From: a virus
Strand: one strand, 5' to 3'
IMG/VR virus record: IMGVR_UViG_3300036795_000250
Coordinates: 62,001 to 126,000 of that record
DNA length: 64,000 nt
Shown here: piece after piece, positions 17,129 to 26,412 of the stretch
Layout: every line of letters begins with the position of its first letter
Position numbering within the stretch: position 1 is the first letter of the stretch
Made by a program: the position numbers and the translations under genes
The notes under the pieces: model-generated
Told to the model about the DNA's origin: nothing
Databases searched by the model: none
What the model saw: only the letters and a program-made list of their open reading frames with translations

Positions 17129-17977
17129 TCAGGTGACCGGAGACGTCCAGGTCGCGCTCCAGGTGATCGGGCCCACCAGACCGTCCACATGCAGACCCTT
17201 CTCCGCCTGGAACTGCCGACACATGCTCCAGCTCTCCGGGCCGAACATGCCGTCCGTGCTGAGGTGCCAGCCGCGCTGCGCCATCCGCGACTGCCATTCG
17301 GCGATTCCGGGACGGTCCCTGGTCCAGAAGCCGCTGTGGTTGTGGGGGTTGGCGGTCTCCGGGCCGTACCAGTCTCCGGCCGGGAGCGGGAATGCGGGCG
17401 CGATCGAGCCCGGTGCGGGCGGCGGGGGTGATACGGGGCTGCCGCCGAAGAAAGTTGCGTACTGTGCCTCGGAGCCCATCCATACGGACTCGTCCACCGC
17501 ACCAGAGATGCCCGGGATCGCGGCGGCGTCGGTGTACTGCCACAACACCTCCCCGTCGGTCGGAGCCGCCCCGCCCCACTTCGCCGACCACAGCAGGCCC
17601 CGGATACCACCGGGCAACGTGCTGGCCGAGCCGTAGGTCATTTCTTCCGGCACCGGTTCGCCGAGCGCGACCAGGAAGGAGTTCATCCATGCCGCGTTAC
17701 CAGACGTCTCCGCATCAAGGACCTTGGCGTCAGCCCCGGCGACCGCGCGGAAGTGGCCAGCTTCGCCACCAGCGTCTCCGAACCGAGCGAAGTGGTACGC
17801 CGCGACCAGAAGCCCGGCAGCCTTCGCTCCCGCACGGTCACCGGAGAAGTCGGGGTTCGTGTAGGTCGTGCCCTCGGTTGCTTTGATCATGACTGCGTCG
17901 ATGCCGGACGCCTTGACGGCAGCCCAGTTGATCGGGTGTGCGTTATTGCCGGACACATCAATGACTCGATGGCTCAT
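17129..17977 (-). CDS. GH25 lysozyme-like endolysin with C-terminal peptidoglycan-binding domain
   Basis: 282 aa. The N-domain carries VIDVSGNN, MIKATEG, VAAYHFARFG, LDAETSG and LLWSAKWGG, the strand ends of the GH25 muramidase barrel, with Asp and Glu in catalytic positions. A Pro-rich linker near 185 precedes a PG_binding_1-type repeat (SRMAQRGWHLSTDGMFGP). It would cut the peptidoglycan glycan chain for lysis. No signal peptide is seen, so release would need a holin, which is not recognised nearby. Confidence 0.82.
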   Translation of the reverse strand: MSHRVIDVSGNNAHPINWAAVKASGIDAVMIKATEGTTYTNPDFSGDRAGAKAAGLLVAAYHFARFGDAGGEAGHFRAVAGADAKVLDAETSGNAAWMNSFLVALGEPVPEEMTYGSASTLPGGIRGLLWSAKWGGAAPTDGEVLWQYTDAAAIPGISGAVDESVWMGSEAQYATFFGGSPVSPPPPAPGSIAPAFPLPAGDWYGPETANPHNHSGFWTRDRPGIAEWQSRMAQRGWHLSTDGMFGPESWSMCRQFQAEKGLHVDGLVGPITWSATWTSPVT

Positions 17978-17987
17978 GTCGCGTTCC

Positions 17988-18437
17988 TTACTTCATTGCT
18001 TGCGCTAATACTGCGTAAACGACTAAGGCGATAGAGATGCTCATTACTAGCCACCAATCAAGGTTGGCTACGCGATGCCGCGTCCCTGTCGTGGGCAACT
18101 TCTCTGCCCATAACTTTTCCAAGCGCGCCGACTCATCTGTCACGAAGTTGTCGCCGTACTTGTGCCGCAGGAACGCGTTCCATTCGACAGTCCGTGCTGC
18201 ACGTTCACTGACCGAACCTCTCGCCAGGTGGTCTTCCCACATCTCACGCCGTCGCTCGAAGCCGCAACCACATATCCAGAGGGTCCGGAAGACGCGATGC
18301 CTGTTACCGGCGTAGTACATGAGATCAAGCGTGCTATCGAAATCCCAGTCGTCTGTGTGCTGTGAGGTCGGCTGCACCGGCACGATCAGCACACATTTGC
18401 TAGGCGGCATTGAACGGAGGTCCTTACGGTAGGTCAC
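17988..18437 (-). CDS. Tail-anchored membrane protein
   Basis: 149 aa. A soluble domain with WICGCGFERRREMW is followed by one C-terminal membrane segment (WWLVMSISIALVVYAVLA) and a short basic end. GTG at 18437 has GAGGT upstream; ATG at 18410 is the alternative. Its place directly upstream of the endolysin gene makes a lysis accessory possible, but a holin usually has more than one segment. Confidence 0.55.
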   Translation of the reverse strand: MTYRKDLRSMPPSKCVLIVPVQPTSQHTDDWDFDSTLDLMYYAGNRHRVFRTLWICGCGFERRREMWEDHLARGSVSERAARTVEWNAFLRHKYGDNFVTDESARLEKLWAEKLPTTGTRHRVANLDWWLVMSISIALVVYAVLAQAMK

Positions 18438-18488
18438 GCAACCTCTTCCTGTCGAGGTATCGGCCCTATGGCTGGGCTTGCTGGACGG

Positions 18489-18905
18489 TCACTCGGCACC
18501 GTCGATCGAGACGCCGAACGCACGAGCCACGGCGCGGGCAAGGGCCATCGAGAGTCCCGGCAGTTCGGGGATACTGATCCTCGAATCGATGGCCTGGGCG
18601 GCAGCGTCGAGCTGTTCCTGGGTGGCAGGGCGACCCGTCGCTTGCAGTTTCGTGATGGTGCACCAGGGACAGGCATGGGCTGCGAGAAAGGGAGCGTGGC
18701 CCGGGTGGGCCGGGCACTTCTTGAGCTGGCCGATGCTCACCTGTTCGGGCAGCGCCACAGTGTGATGCCAGCCATCGGCGATCAGCCGGTCGGCGGCAGG
18801 GCCCGCGTCGCGACACCGGGTGCAGTTCTCTGGCAGCCACCGCTGGTTGGCCACTGTCGACATCGGATGTGCGATGGCCACTGCGAGATCGTCCCGGTCG
18901 CTCAT
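18489..18905 (-). CDS. Zinc-site hypothetical protein
   Basis: 138 aa. Contains CTRCRD, CPAH and CPWC motifs that could hold one or two zinc ions, then a helical C-terminus. It overlaps the upstream gene stop. Function unknown. Confidence 0.6.
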   Translation of the reverse strand: MSDRDDLAVAIAHPMSTVANQRWLPENCTRCRDAGPAADRLIADGWHHTVALPEQVSIGQLKKCPAHPGHAPFLAAHACPWCTITKLQATGRPATQEQLDAAAQAIDSRISIPELPGLSMALARAVARAFGVSIDGAE

Positions 18906-19300
18906 GACTCATGTGTCCTCGGGCGGCGCAGTTGAGCCAGATACACGCGGGTCAGTTCCTCATAGGAGGCATTGGGATGCTCACCGTGGTACGCCTCCAG
19001 GGCGCGCGCGAGCTCATCCACTCGTTGGGCTTCCCGAGCCTCACTCTTGGCCCGCCAAGCCGCGTACTGACCTAGTTCTTCGTCGTTCGCGGTGTCGGTC
19101 CAGGACGCCGTCACATTCCCGAGGACGACGTCCTCGACGGCGGTTCCTTCTGGGACCGCATCTCGCAGCAGCGCCAGGAGCAAGCCTACGGTCGGTGCCC
19201 CATCGAAGCGCAGGCATGCGCGGACGCCGTTCTCGATCTGGGCGGTCTTCTGGTAGCGGTTCAGGTGGACAGTCACGTCGCGCTTGTCACGATCACTCAC
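18902..19300 (-). CDS. Hypothetical protein
   Basis: 132 aa from the GTG at 19300, which overlaps the upstream stop as TAGTG. Beta-rich front (VTVHLNRYQKTAQIE) and helical end with a repeated YxxxxPNASYEEL-like turn. Unknown. Confidence 0.55.
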   Translation of the reverse strand: MSDRDKRDVTVHLNRYQKTAQIENGVRACLRFDGAPTVGLLLALLRDAVPEGTAVEDVVLGNVTASWTDTANDEELGQYAAWRAKSEAREAQRVDELARALEAYHGEHPNASYEELTRVYLAQLRRPRTHES

Positions 19301-19548
19301 TAGTCTCTCTCCTCTCCCCGGGTCGGTGCCATCATTAGCGCCCACACACTCACGTGGGCAGTGCGTGCTACGTTGCCCGCAGGGAGAGGCCACGAAATCA
19401 CAGCGTTCTTCGGTAGCGCACTGAGCATTCCCCAGACGGCGGCGCGGCCAACATCTTCCGTGAACTGGATAGTCCAGGAGCCCCGCGCGCCCATCGCGTT
19501 GATGGCTTCGGTTGCCCCCGCGATCATCTGGTCGTTGAGGTCGCTCAT
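19300..19548 (-). CDS. Small hypothetical protein
   Basis: 82 aa from the ATG at 19548; the longer frame lacks a plausible start. Begins SDLNDQMIAGATEAINAMG. Unknown. Confidence 0.5.
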   Translation of the reverse strand: MSDLNDQMIAGATEAINAMGARGSWTIQFTEDVGRAAVWGMLSALPKNAVISWPLPAGNVARTAHVSVWALMMAPTRGEERD

Positions 19549-19585
19549 GATTGACTGGTTCCCTTCAGCAGCCCGGGAATCATCC

Positions 19586-19879
19586 CTATTTTCTCGCCGA
19601 CCGAGGTATGCGAAGCCGATCTCGGTCGCGGGCGATGCGCAGCGCGATGACGGAGAGAGTCCGCATCTGGCCCAGGGTCTGCTCCAGCTCGGCGCGCAAG
19701 CGCACCATCTCCTCTCGTAACATCGCCCGGTCCTGGCACGCCCGGCGATAGCCACGCTCCAGCTCGACTCGGGTATGTCGGCTGGGTAGTTCGAAGAAAG
19801 TGACATGCTCGATGCTGCCGTAGCAGATGGCTCGTACCGCACCATCGACCAGCTCGTCCCGTTGTGGTATGGCGCTCAT
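19586..19879 (-). CDS. Small helical hypothetical protein
   Basis: 97 aa. The second half is a predicted coiled coil (MLREEMVRLRAELEQTLGQM) with a basic end. It overlaps the DUF3850-like gene by ATGA. Unknown. Confidence 0.55.
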   Translation of the reverse strand: MSAIPQRDELVDGAVRAICYGSIEHVTFFELPSRHTRVELERGYRRACQDRAMLREEMVRLRAELEQTLGQMRTLSVIALRIARDRDRLRIPRSARK

Positions 19880-20187
19880 GTCGAGCTCGCTTGGCCCTCC
19901 GACGATCGTTCGATCGGCAGCAGCGACATCACGATGTAGTTCTCCGCAACGCCCACACCCGTGTAGGCAAATCCGATGTGGAATCTCAGCTCGCGACCGG
20001 TCCAGCGATTGTTGGTGCAGTCCTGCCGGTCACACTCGTGGTCCTTGTCCTTGTCGTACTCGCGCAGTCGTAAGGTGTCGCCTGCCTGGAAGCCTCGATC
20101 GTTGAGCCGAACCTCGAAGGTCTTCTCGCCGGACACCAGCCGATTGAAATAGACCGGCCAGGTTTTCAGCTCATGCTCACTGGACAT
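19876..20187 (-). CDS. DUF3850 (ASCH/PUA-like) protein
   Basis: 103 aa. HELKTWPVYFNRLVSGEKTF and EVRLNDRGFQAGDTLRLREY match the DUF3850 family, a PUA/ASCH-like fold thought to bind RNA or modified nucleotides. A CDRQDC insertion follows. The ATG at 20187 is chosen because the fold starts right after it. Confidence 0.8.
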   Translation of the reverse strand: MSSEHELKTWPVYFNRLVSGEKTFEVRLNDRGFQAGDTLRLREYDKDKDHECDRQDCTNNRWTGRELRFHIGFAYTGVGVAENYIVMSLLPIERSSEGQASST

Positions 20188-20866
20188 CGAGCTGCTCCTG
20201 CACATCAGCCAGGCGGGCCCGTGTCGTGGCACCGCAGCGTGGACACTGCCATTCCGGTAGTACGCTCAACCGGGCTCGGAGATCGCTGATCGTGTCCGTG
20301 GCACTGCGCAGGAGTTCCTGGCTGGCCTCGAACGCGGAGACGTCCTGCTCGGTCTGAGCGATGCGATCCCGCAACGCGGACTCACCGAAGCGGTTCTCCC
20401 ACATCGCCAGTTCGGTCTGTGCTCGTTCCAACTCGTCCAGCAGGTGCGGTCGTTCGCAGCCCTTGCACGGGATGTCGGGCGAGCACTTCTCGGAGCAGTC
20501 GAAGCACCAGGCCCGGGTGCCGGTTGTGCGGTGCTCTCCGCACTCGCGTCCATCCAGGTCAGTGAATTCGGCTCCGTTCGGTGGGGCGCTCACTGTGGTC
20601 TCGGTGTCGGGCTGCACCATGTCACCGTGCAGCGCCGTGTCGAGTTGCCCGCGCAGATCCAGCAACTCTTGGAGCTTGGCCGCGTACGCAATCTGCTGAT
20701 CGAGTTTGGCTTGCATGTGTCGTAACACGACGTCGACGTCTCGCAGTTCGGCGCGGAGCGACTCGTTGATCGTCGCGATCTCCTCCGCACCGTGCAGCAG
20801 TGTGGCAAACGCCTCGTCGTCGATGGGCTGCTCGATAGCCGCTTCGCCATAGATTTGATCGGTCAT
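20177..20866 (-). CDS. Coiled-coil zinc-finger hypothetical protein
   Basis: 229 aa from the ATG at 20866, with GGAGG upstream. Two coiled-coil segments flank a Cys/His cluster (CGEH, CFDCSEKC, PCKGC), and the end has a zinc ribbon half (CPRCG). It may bind nucleic acid. Overlaps the neighbouring gene by ATGA. Confidence 0.6.
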   Translation of the reverse strand: MTDQIYGEAAIEQPIDDEAFATLLHGAEEIATINESLRAELRDVDVVLRHMQAKLDQQIAYAAKLQELLDLRGQLDTALHGDMVQPDTETTVSAPPNGAEFTDLDGRECGEHRTTGTRAWCFDCSEKCSPDIPCKGCERPHLLDELERAQTELAMWENRFGESALRDRIAQTEQDVSAFEASQELLRSATDTISDLRARLSVLPEWQCPRCGATTRARLADVQEQLDVQ

Positions 20867-21069
20867 GCTTCCTCCTGCACCGTAGTAGCGTCCTGTTCGG
20901 TGGGTCCGCTGCCGCGCAAGGCAGCGCGGAACGGGAGGGCCTGGCGGCCGTTGCGGAGCAAGATCAGGTCGAACGATCTGCCGTCGGCCGCGTAGCACCG
21001 TTCCCGGCGGATCGCATCGAGCACGCGCTGCGGGATGGTGAGACGAACATCGACCAGGTTGCGAGTCAC
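20863..21069 (-). CDS. Small hypothetical protein, possibly DNA-binding
   Basis: 68 aa with GTG start. VDVRLTIPQRVLDAIRRERC resembles an RHH-like strand-helix start. Lies directly before the delta subunit gene. Unknown. Confidence 0.5.
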   Translation of the reverse strand: MTRNLVDVRLTIPQRVLDAIRRERCYAADGRSFDLILLRNGRQALPFRAALRGSGPTEQDATTVQEEA

Positions 21070-21087
21070 AACTGTTCCCCTTTCCTC

Positions 21088-22026
21088 TCATACCCAGAGC
21101 GTGACGAGGGATTCCAGGACTCCGTCCCGTGCTCCTGCTGCCAGTGCCGCGTCGAGCGTGGCCAGCACCCGCCACCGAGCGCGGCAGTGCTCGCTCGGGT
21201 AGCGGTCGAGCACGGGCAGATATTTCTCCGCCAGGCTGAAGGGCAGATCCGGCAGCAGGGCGATGTCCCGCCGGGACATCCCGGTGTGCACCGCCTCGCG
21301 CAGCTGCGCCATGACGGTCAAGCCGGAATCCAGCTGGCCGACGATGCGCCGGTAGTCCGTGGTAGGCAGCAGCGGGACCAGGCTGTGTGCGACACGACCT
21401 TTCAACAGCATCACCGCATCGGCGAATCGGTCCGTCGGAGCCTCATCGCACAATTCGTCGATGGCCGCAGCACTGGGAGCCTCGTCGAACAGCGCGAGCT
21501 TGCCGCTGACGCTCTTGAGCTGGTGCAAGGATCCCGCGCTGCGCTGTGCCAGGTAGCCCGCCGTGGCATCGGTGAGCGGGACCATGCTCTGTACCCACGG
21601 CACCAGTTCCGACACGGGTGGACGGCGGCACTCCACGATGTGTCCGGCGCGTCGGATCAAGCCGATATGGTCATGGGCTGGCGCCGTAGCCGCGCTGGAC
21701 ACAAACAGTAGGTATGTCATGGGGTTGAGCCGCTTGCGATCGAGCCACCCCGCCAGCGGGTGCCAATCCACCAGTTGCTCCGCGTGCCTGATAGTGACCA
21801 GTCGCGGTACGTCGGCCTGCATGGGGTACTGGTGTGCGGCAGCCCAGATCACCCGGTCCGGCTCGGTGCCAGCGGTCAGACTTACTGAGTCCACCGCACC
21901 GGGTCGCAGTGCCAGGCGCAGCCGGTCGACCAGCTCTTCGACCAGGACCGGCTCGTCGCCGCAGCACCAGGTCACCCGCTTGATGTCGCTCCGGTCTGCG
22001 TGCTGGCACCACTGGTGGAAGTTCAC
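21088..22026 (-). CDS. holA: DNA polymerase III delta subunit-like clamp loader protein
   Basis: 312 aa. WCCGDEPVLVEELVDRLR near residue 20 is the N-terminal pattern of delta (GxExxLxxE), followed by a degenerate AAA+ core without Walker A and a helical collar domain. Delta opens the clamp ring. It overlaps the next gene by ATGA, and delta' is two genes away, so a clamp loader cassette is likely. Divergent from host HolA; assignment relies on this motif, length and context. Confidence 0.7.
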   Translation of the reverse strand: MNFHQWCQHADRSDIKRVTWCCGDEPVLVEELVDRLRLALRPGAVDSVSLTAGTEPDRVIWAAAHQYPMQADVPRLVTIRHAEQLVDWHPLAGWLDRKRLNPMTYLLFVSSAATAPAHDHIGLIRRAGHIVECRRPPVSELVPWVQSMVPLTDATAGYLAQRSAGSLHQLKSVSGKLALFDEAPSAAAIDELCDEAPTDRFADAVMLLKGRVAHSLVPLLPTTDYRRIVGQLDSGLTVMAQLREAVHTGMSRRDIALLPDLPFSLAEKYLPVLDRYPSEHCRARWRVLATLDAALAAGARDGVLESLVTLWV

Positions 22027-22334
22027 GTTGGGCGACCGTTGGGGCTGATGATGCCGCCACTAGGCGGTTGTTGCAGCGGGGCCAGCAGCCGCGTTCGGTT
22101 GGCTTGCTGCGTACCGGCATCCAAGATCTCGGCGATCGCTGTCTCGAAGCCGATCTCAAAGGTCTGGATGTCCTCGTCGGTCAGTTGCAAACGGACCTGC
22201 ATAAATTCGATGAAGCTGTTCAGGCGCAGCATCACCACAGTGGAGCCTTCCAGCGCAACGCCCTGCATCTGAAGCGCCTGCAACTTCTCCCGGTTGGACT
22301 GGCGCAGCGCATTCAGTGGTTCGATCTCGTCCAC
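22023..22334 (-). CDS. Small helical protein between clamp loader genes
   Basis: 103 aa, unknown. Helical (SNREKLQALQMQGVALEG) with a Pro/Gly-rich end. Overlaps both neighbours by a few bases, so it is co-translated with delta and delta' and may be an accessory clamp loader protein. Confidence 0.55.
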   Translation of the reverse strand: MDEIEPLNALRQSNREKLQALQMQGVALEGSTVVMLRLNSFIEFMQVRLQLTDEDIQTFEIGFETAIAEILDAGTQQANRTRLLAPLQQPPSGGIISPNGRPT

Positions 22335-23131
22335 TAGTGCTCCTCCTCGACAAACGGCTCTATGGCTACGCGAATAGCTAGCGTGTCTCGTACACCTGTC
22401 ACACTGCCCAGCGCTAAAATCATTTTCCGTACAACGGTCTTCTGTTGGGCCATCCCGTATGTTTCAGCCTCGGTAAAGATTCGCCAGTTCCCGGTCGCTG
22501 CTTCATGCAGCCATCGGTAGAGCAACGCCCGAGTAAGTCCGTCGCTGGACTGACACACCCGGTGGAAAAGCCACTGATCATGCGCTGCGATGGCTTGCGC
22601 TAGCCCGAGAACATTTTCCCGAGCGGCCTCGTAGCCCACGATGATCTCGCCCGAGGGCACCGTCCCGGGAGTCAGCGCAGCTGCCGCCGCAGCCGAGCGG
22701 GTGGACATGCCCAGGTCGATGAGGATTTGGGTGACCTGCTTCAGTGGCAGATAGCCACACAGAAAGATCTGCGACCGAGATGTGATAGTGGGCGATGGGT
22801 GGTGCTGTGCCAACAGGATGAACCTCGTGGTGGGGGGTGGCGCCTCCAAGGCTGTCAACAAAATGTTCCACACCGGCTCGCCTGCCGGGAGACGAGTGAG
22901 GATCACCCGCAGAGAGCCTGACGGTGCACCCTGTGCGAAGAGCCGCATGTCCCGCGCGCTGCGGGCCGTCAGCTCATGTTCGTAGATATCCACCGGCCAG
23001 ACACCGTGATGTTGCAGGACATGGTGAGCCAACGTGCTTTTGCCTACATGCGCTGGTCCGATGAGCAGTGAGACCGTAGGCAACTCGGCTTCTAGTGCTT
23101 GACGTACGGACTCATGTCCGATGATGGCCAT
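22334..23131 (-). CDS. holB: DNA polymerase III delta'-like clamp loader AAA+ protein
   Basis: 265 aa from the ATG at 23131, which has GGGAG 6 nt upstream; the 412-aa extension of this frame is a shadow of the next gene. IGHESVRQALEAEL opens the AAA+ core, GPAHVGKST is Walker A and TSRSQIF matches the SRC-type sensor without the Cys. There is no DEAD-like Walker B. It fits delta', which completes the gamma-delta-delta' loader. Confidence 0.72.
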   Translation of the reverse strand: MAIIGHESVRQALEAELPTVSLLIGPAHVGKSTLAHHVLQHHGVWPVDIYEHELTARSARDMRLFAQGAPSGSLRVILTRLPAGEPVWNILLTALEAPPPTTRFILLAQHHPSPTITSRSQIFLCGYLPLKQVTQILIDLGMSTRSAAAAAALTPGTVPSGEIIVGYEAARENVLGLAQAIAAHDQWLFHRVCQSSDGLTRALLYRWLHEAATGNWRIFTEAETYGMAQQKTVVRKMILALGSVTGVRDTLAIRVAIEPFVEEEH

Positions 23132-23156
23132 GTCAGGCTCCCCAGCCGCCCGGAGA

Positions 23157-23204
23157 CGACAAGGCCGACCGTTCGGCAGTGAACCTCGCGTGCCGGCCTT
23201 GTCG
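23157..23204 (-). terminator. Intergenic hairpin upstream of the delta'-like gene
   Basis: Perfect 11-bp arms at 23157-23167 and 23194-23204 (cgacaaggccg and its complement) with a 26-nt loop. No T-run follows on the minus strand. It lies 26 nt before the delta' start and could terminate or attenuate transcription arriving from the gene at 23223. Confidence 0.5.
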
Positions 23205-23222
23205 AGACGATGCGAGTGCCCG

Positions 23223-23885
23223 TCACACTCGGATGTGCTGCTGTGCCTCGGCGTCCTGCTGCGGCTCGGTGCTCTGCGGGGCCTCGGTATTCTGTTCGGC
23301 CTCAGTGCTCTGCTGCTCCTCGAACCTCGCAAGAATGCGCGCCTGGTTCTCAGCGGCGACGGCGGCCTTCTGTGCGTCTTCCGCAGCCTTCTGCGCCTTG
23401 GTGCGGCGGTGGCGCTTGGGCTTCTCCGGCGGCAGCCCCACGACGGCGTCATACATCGACGCCGCTTTGCGCAAGATCGTCTCGCCGACCATGATCTTCT
23501 TGCCGGTGGACTGCTCCTTGAGCACGAACCCGTGCCGACCCCGGTTGCCGAACGGGGTTTGGAACTGTTCATCCTCGCCCAGGTGTATTTCGCCCAGGAT
23601 CAGATACTTCTTCTGGCTAAACAGCTCCGACATCTTCGCAGCCCGCGTCTTCGCCAGTTTGGTCTCGCGGCTCAGCGCAGCACTAGCAGCCTCAGTAGCT
23701 GCCTCAGGAGCTGCCGCATGCGCCTCCTGAGATACCGACTCCGCAGCGGGCCGTGAGTCAGGTTGCGCCGCCTCGCGGGCCTGAAAGTGCCCATGCGCAG
23801 CGTGTGACTGCACCTCAGCCTGACCGGAATCGCCAAAAGGTTCAAGAAACGAAGCTTCTCGGTCTGACAACGTGACCTCCCGCAC
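23223..23885 (-). CDS. Hypothetical protein with conserved core and low-complexity ends
   Basis: 220 aa. A conserved-looking core (KYLILGEIHLGEDEQFQTPF, GRHGFVLKEQ) sits between an Ala/Glu-rich N-segment and a basic linker (KPKRHRRTKAQK). The Gln/Glu tail carries a loose repeat (QSTEAEQNTEAPQSTEPQQ). Unknown; may bind DNA through the basic patch. Confidence 0.5.
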   Translation of the reverse strand: MREVTLSDREASFLEPFGDSGQAEVQSHAAHGHFQAREAAQPDSRPAAESVSQEAHAAAPEAATEAASAALSRETKLAKTRAAKMSELFSQKKYLILGEIHLGEDEQFQTPFGNRGRHGFVLKEQSTGKKIMVGETILRKAASMYDAVVGLPPEKPKRHRRTKAQKAAEDAQKAAVAAENQARILARFEEQQSTEAEQNTEAPQSTEPQQDAEAQQHIRV

Positions 23886-24004
23886 CTATCTGTCTGCGAT
23901 CTTCTTTTCGCAGACGCGTATCGTCGCACTGATCCAGGCACCTACTGGGGCGACTAGCAACTTGGGTTTCTTTTTCGGAGGCTGAGTCCTACCGCGACAT
24001 ACGG

Positions 24005-24469
24005 TCAGCCCTTGACTCTCACTATCGGGATGCCCGCTGCTTCGGCTCGTGCCGTACAGTCCAGTGTGCCTCGATTGCGCGCCCCTATCTTCAGACACGC
24101 GATACCGGTGTCGGCGCCCAGGTTGACCATCGTTTGATTCCGCGCCAGGCCGGCCTCTGGGCAGTAGGAGGTGCCGTTGGCGTGCATCGGACGTGGACCG
24201 TGCTGGCAATCCGGGTCGCAGGCACGGTTCCAGTCGGCTGGGTAACGCACGACCAGTCCGCCCCAGCCCTCCCACAACTCTTCGGCCATGCGGTCGGCGC
24301 CGCGCGCGTTCCCCGAGATCAGCAGCGTGCCGGGCTGCCACGCGTCCAGGAGCGCGGTCCGCAGGAGTTCCTCGTTGTCCCAGTACCGGGAACCGGTGAT
24401 CAGGACGTGGCGGGATCGTGGACGCTCATACCGTGGTGCGGCGCGGGGAGCAAACGCTGCCGTGGTCAT
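24005..24469 (-). CDS. SLOG-superfamily (YspA/DUF2493-like) nucleotide-sensing protein
   Basis: 154 aa. HVLITGSRYWDN and GTLLISGNARGADRMAEE are the two glycine-rich loops of SLOG/Rossmann proteins of the DUF2493 group, which bind nucleotide-derived ligands. A CDPDCQHG loop may bind metal. Such proteins are frequent in actinophages; the ligand here is unknown. Confidence 0.75.
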   Translation of the reverse strand: MTTAAFAPRAAPRYERPRSRHVLITGSRYWDNEELLRTALLDAWQPGTLLISGNARGADRMAEELWEGWGGLVVRYPADWNRACDPDCQHGPRPMHANGTSYCPEAGLARNQTMVNLGADTGIACLKIGARNRGTLDCTARAEAAGIPIVRVKG

Positions 24470-24491
24470 GGCGTGGGGCCAGGTCGCTGCT

Positions 24492-24764
24492 TCATTGTGC
24501 TGCCTTCACACACCAATCTCGTGTGCCATGAATCTCGCGCAGCCACTCCACACACGTCTCCTGCTTTCCGGGAACATGCCACGGGTCGGTTCGCAATGCC
24601 ACGTCGCGCAAGCGATGTAGTTGGTGGGCCACCCGCAGCAGCGTCGTGCGGGAACCCTTCACCACAGTCAGATAGCTGGTCGCAAGATAGCTGACCACAA
24701 TGCAGCTAGCCAGAAGATAGCTGGCGAGAAGATAGCTGGCGAGAAGATAGCCGGTGATACGCAT
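24492..24764 (-). CDS. Small membrane-anchored protein with tandem YLLAS repeats
   Basis: 90 aa. The N-terminus holds tandem SYLLA units encoded by a 15-bp DNA repeat around 24708-24755, forming one hydrophobic segment of about 32 residues. The rest is soluble with three cysteines. The ATG has GTGAGGA upstream. It is directly downstream of the rpf-like gene. Confidence 0.5.
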   Translation of the reverse strand: MRITGYLLASYLLASYLLASCIVVSYLATSYLTVVKGSRTTLLRVAHQLHRLRDVALRTDPWHVPGKQETCVEWLREIHGTRDWCVKAAQ

Positions 24765-24776
24765 AGGAGTCTGTCC

Positions 24777-25475
<699 letters not shown>

Positions 25476-25518
25476 AATGCCGCTCCAGTTTATATATCTC
25501 GTGTGCGCAACCCCAGTG

Positions 25519-25548
25519 ACGCTAGACAGGCAAGATTCGCGCTGTCAA
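25519..25548 (-). promoter_or_regulatory. Candidate sigma70-type promoter for the rpf-like gene
   Basis: On the minus strand a perfect TTGACA (25543-25548) is followed after 18 nt by TAGCGT (25519-25524). This gives a leader of about 130 nt. The surrounding 300 nt hold no gene. Confidence 0.45.
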
Positions 25549-25687
25549 TAGCTGCGCGATACGCATCTGATTAGCCGCATGCCGTCTCGGCAAGAAAGGC
25601 AGTCAGGCCAGAGGCGCAATAGAGTGTTTCGCTCCGGCGGCACGCGGATGACCAGGCAAGACAGCCTCGAAGTGGTGCAGTGTCACG

Positions 25688-26395
25688 CTATTGGTACGGC
25701 ACTTGTTCGAACGTGGCTTCGTTGATGGTACCAAAGCTAAAAATCGCGCCGTTATGGTGAATGACCTGGAAAATGTTGGTTTGTGTAGGGAACCGTCGGC
25801 GAATAGCGACGAAGGACGCTATGGACTGGAGCGCCTTTGGATACAGCGGTACAACGGTCCGACCGTCTACATGGACAAAGATCACGCTGTACCCGTGCTC
25901 CATGATGCGGCGCAGTCGTTGACCTTCCCTTTTACTGCTGGCGCAGCGCGCATTCGTGAGCACCTCAATAGCTACGGCGCCCACAGTGATGTCGAGGTTG
26001 TATCGATCAACCGGCGTGAAGCAATCGACCATATATCCCCGTGATTTGAGCATCCTGACAATGATGTGCCCGGCGTCAGAGAGGGCCCGCTCATCCCATC
26101 GTCGTTGTCGAGCGACGGCCTGGCGGTGCAGTGCGTGCTCGGAGCTGGGCCGCGCGCGGCGGGCGCGCGCCGCCGCCTCGGTGGGAGTAACACGTTCCTC
26201 AGCAGACAGTTGCGCCGTGCGGACCAGGCCGGCCTCGGAGCAGTTCCGTAAGGGCACCCCAGCCTCGCGAATCCGACGACGGATCGTTTGCAGCCCGGCA
26301 TGATAGTGCTGGGCGAGAGCGAACACCGACTCGCCAGCTACAAACCTACGGACGATCTCCTCGGCATCGAGATCGAGTCGACGACTACCAGTCAT
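25688..26395 (-). CDS. HTH plus PD-(D/E)XK-like nuclease fusion
   Basis: 235 aa from the ATG at 26395 (AAGGGTGG upstream). The N-terminus is a resolvase-type HTH (EIVRRFVAGESVFALAQHYH, ending in REAGVPLRN). The C-terminal half has YNLDITVGAVAIEVL then HGYSVIFVHVD, the D-(x)-ExV arrangement of a PD-(D/E)XK or very-short-patch-like nuclease core. It may be a homing or restriction-type endonuclease. The same HTH pattern recurs in genes at 45987 and 46599. Confidence 0.6.
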   Translation of the reverse strand: MTGSRRLDLDAEEIVRRFVAGESVFALAQHYHAGLQTIRRRIREAGVPLRNCSEAGLVRTAQLSAEERVTPTEAAARARRARPSSEHALHRQAVARQRRWDERALSDAGHIIVRMLKSRGYMVDCFTPVDRYNLDITVGAVAIEVLTNARCASSKREGQRLRRIMEHGYSVIFVHVDGRTVVPLYPKALQSIASFVAIRRRFPTQTNIFQVIHHNGAIFSFGTINEATFEQVPYQ

Positions 26396-26412
26396 CGTAG
26401 CCACCCTTCCCG

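Noticed and set aside
23132-23572. N-terminal extension of the delta'-like protein
   Set aside because: The frame is open but overlaps the gene at 23223-23885 in another frame, has no ribosome site, and the AAA+ fold starts right at the ATG at 23131.
23886-24004. Small minus-strand ORF ending in CEKKIADR
   Set aside because: The segment is open, but I found no ATG, GTG or TTG start with a ribosome site after the end of the SLOG gene.
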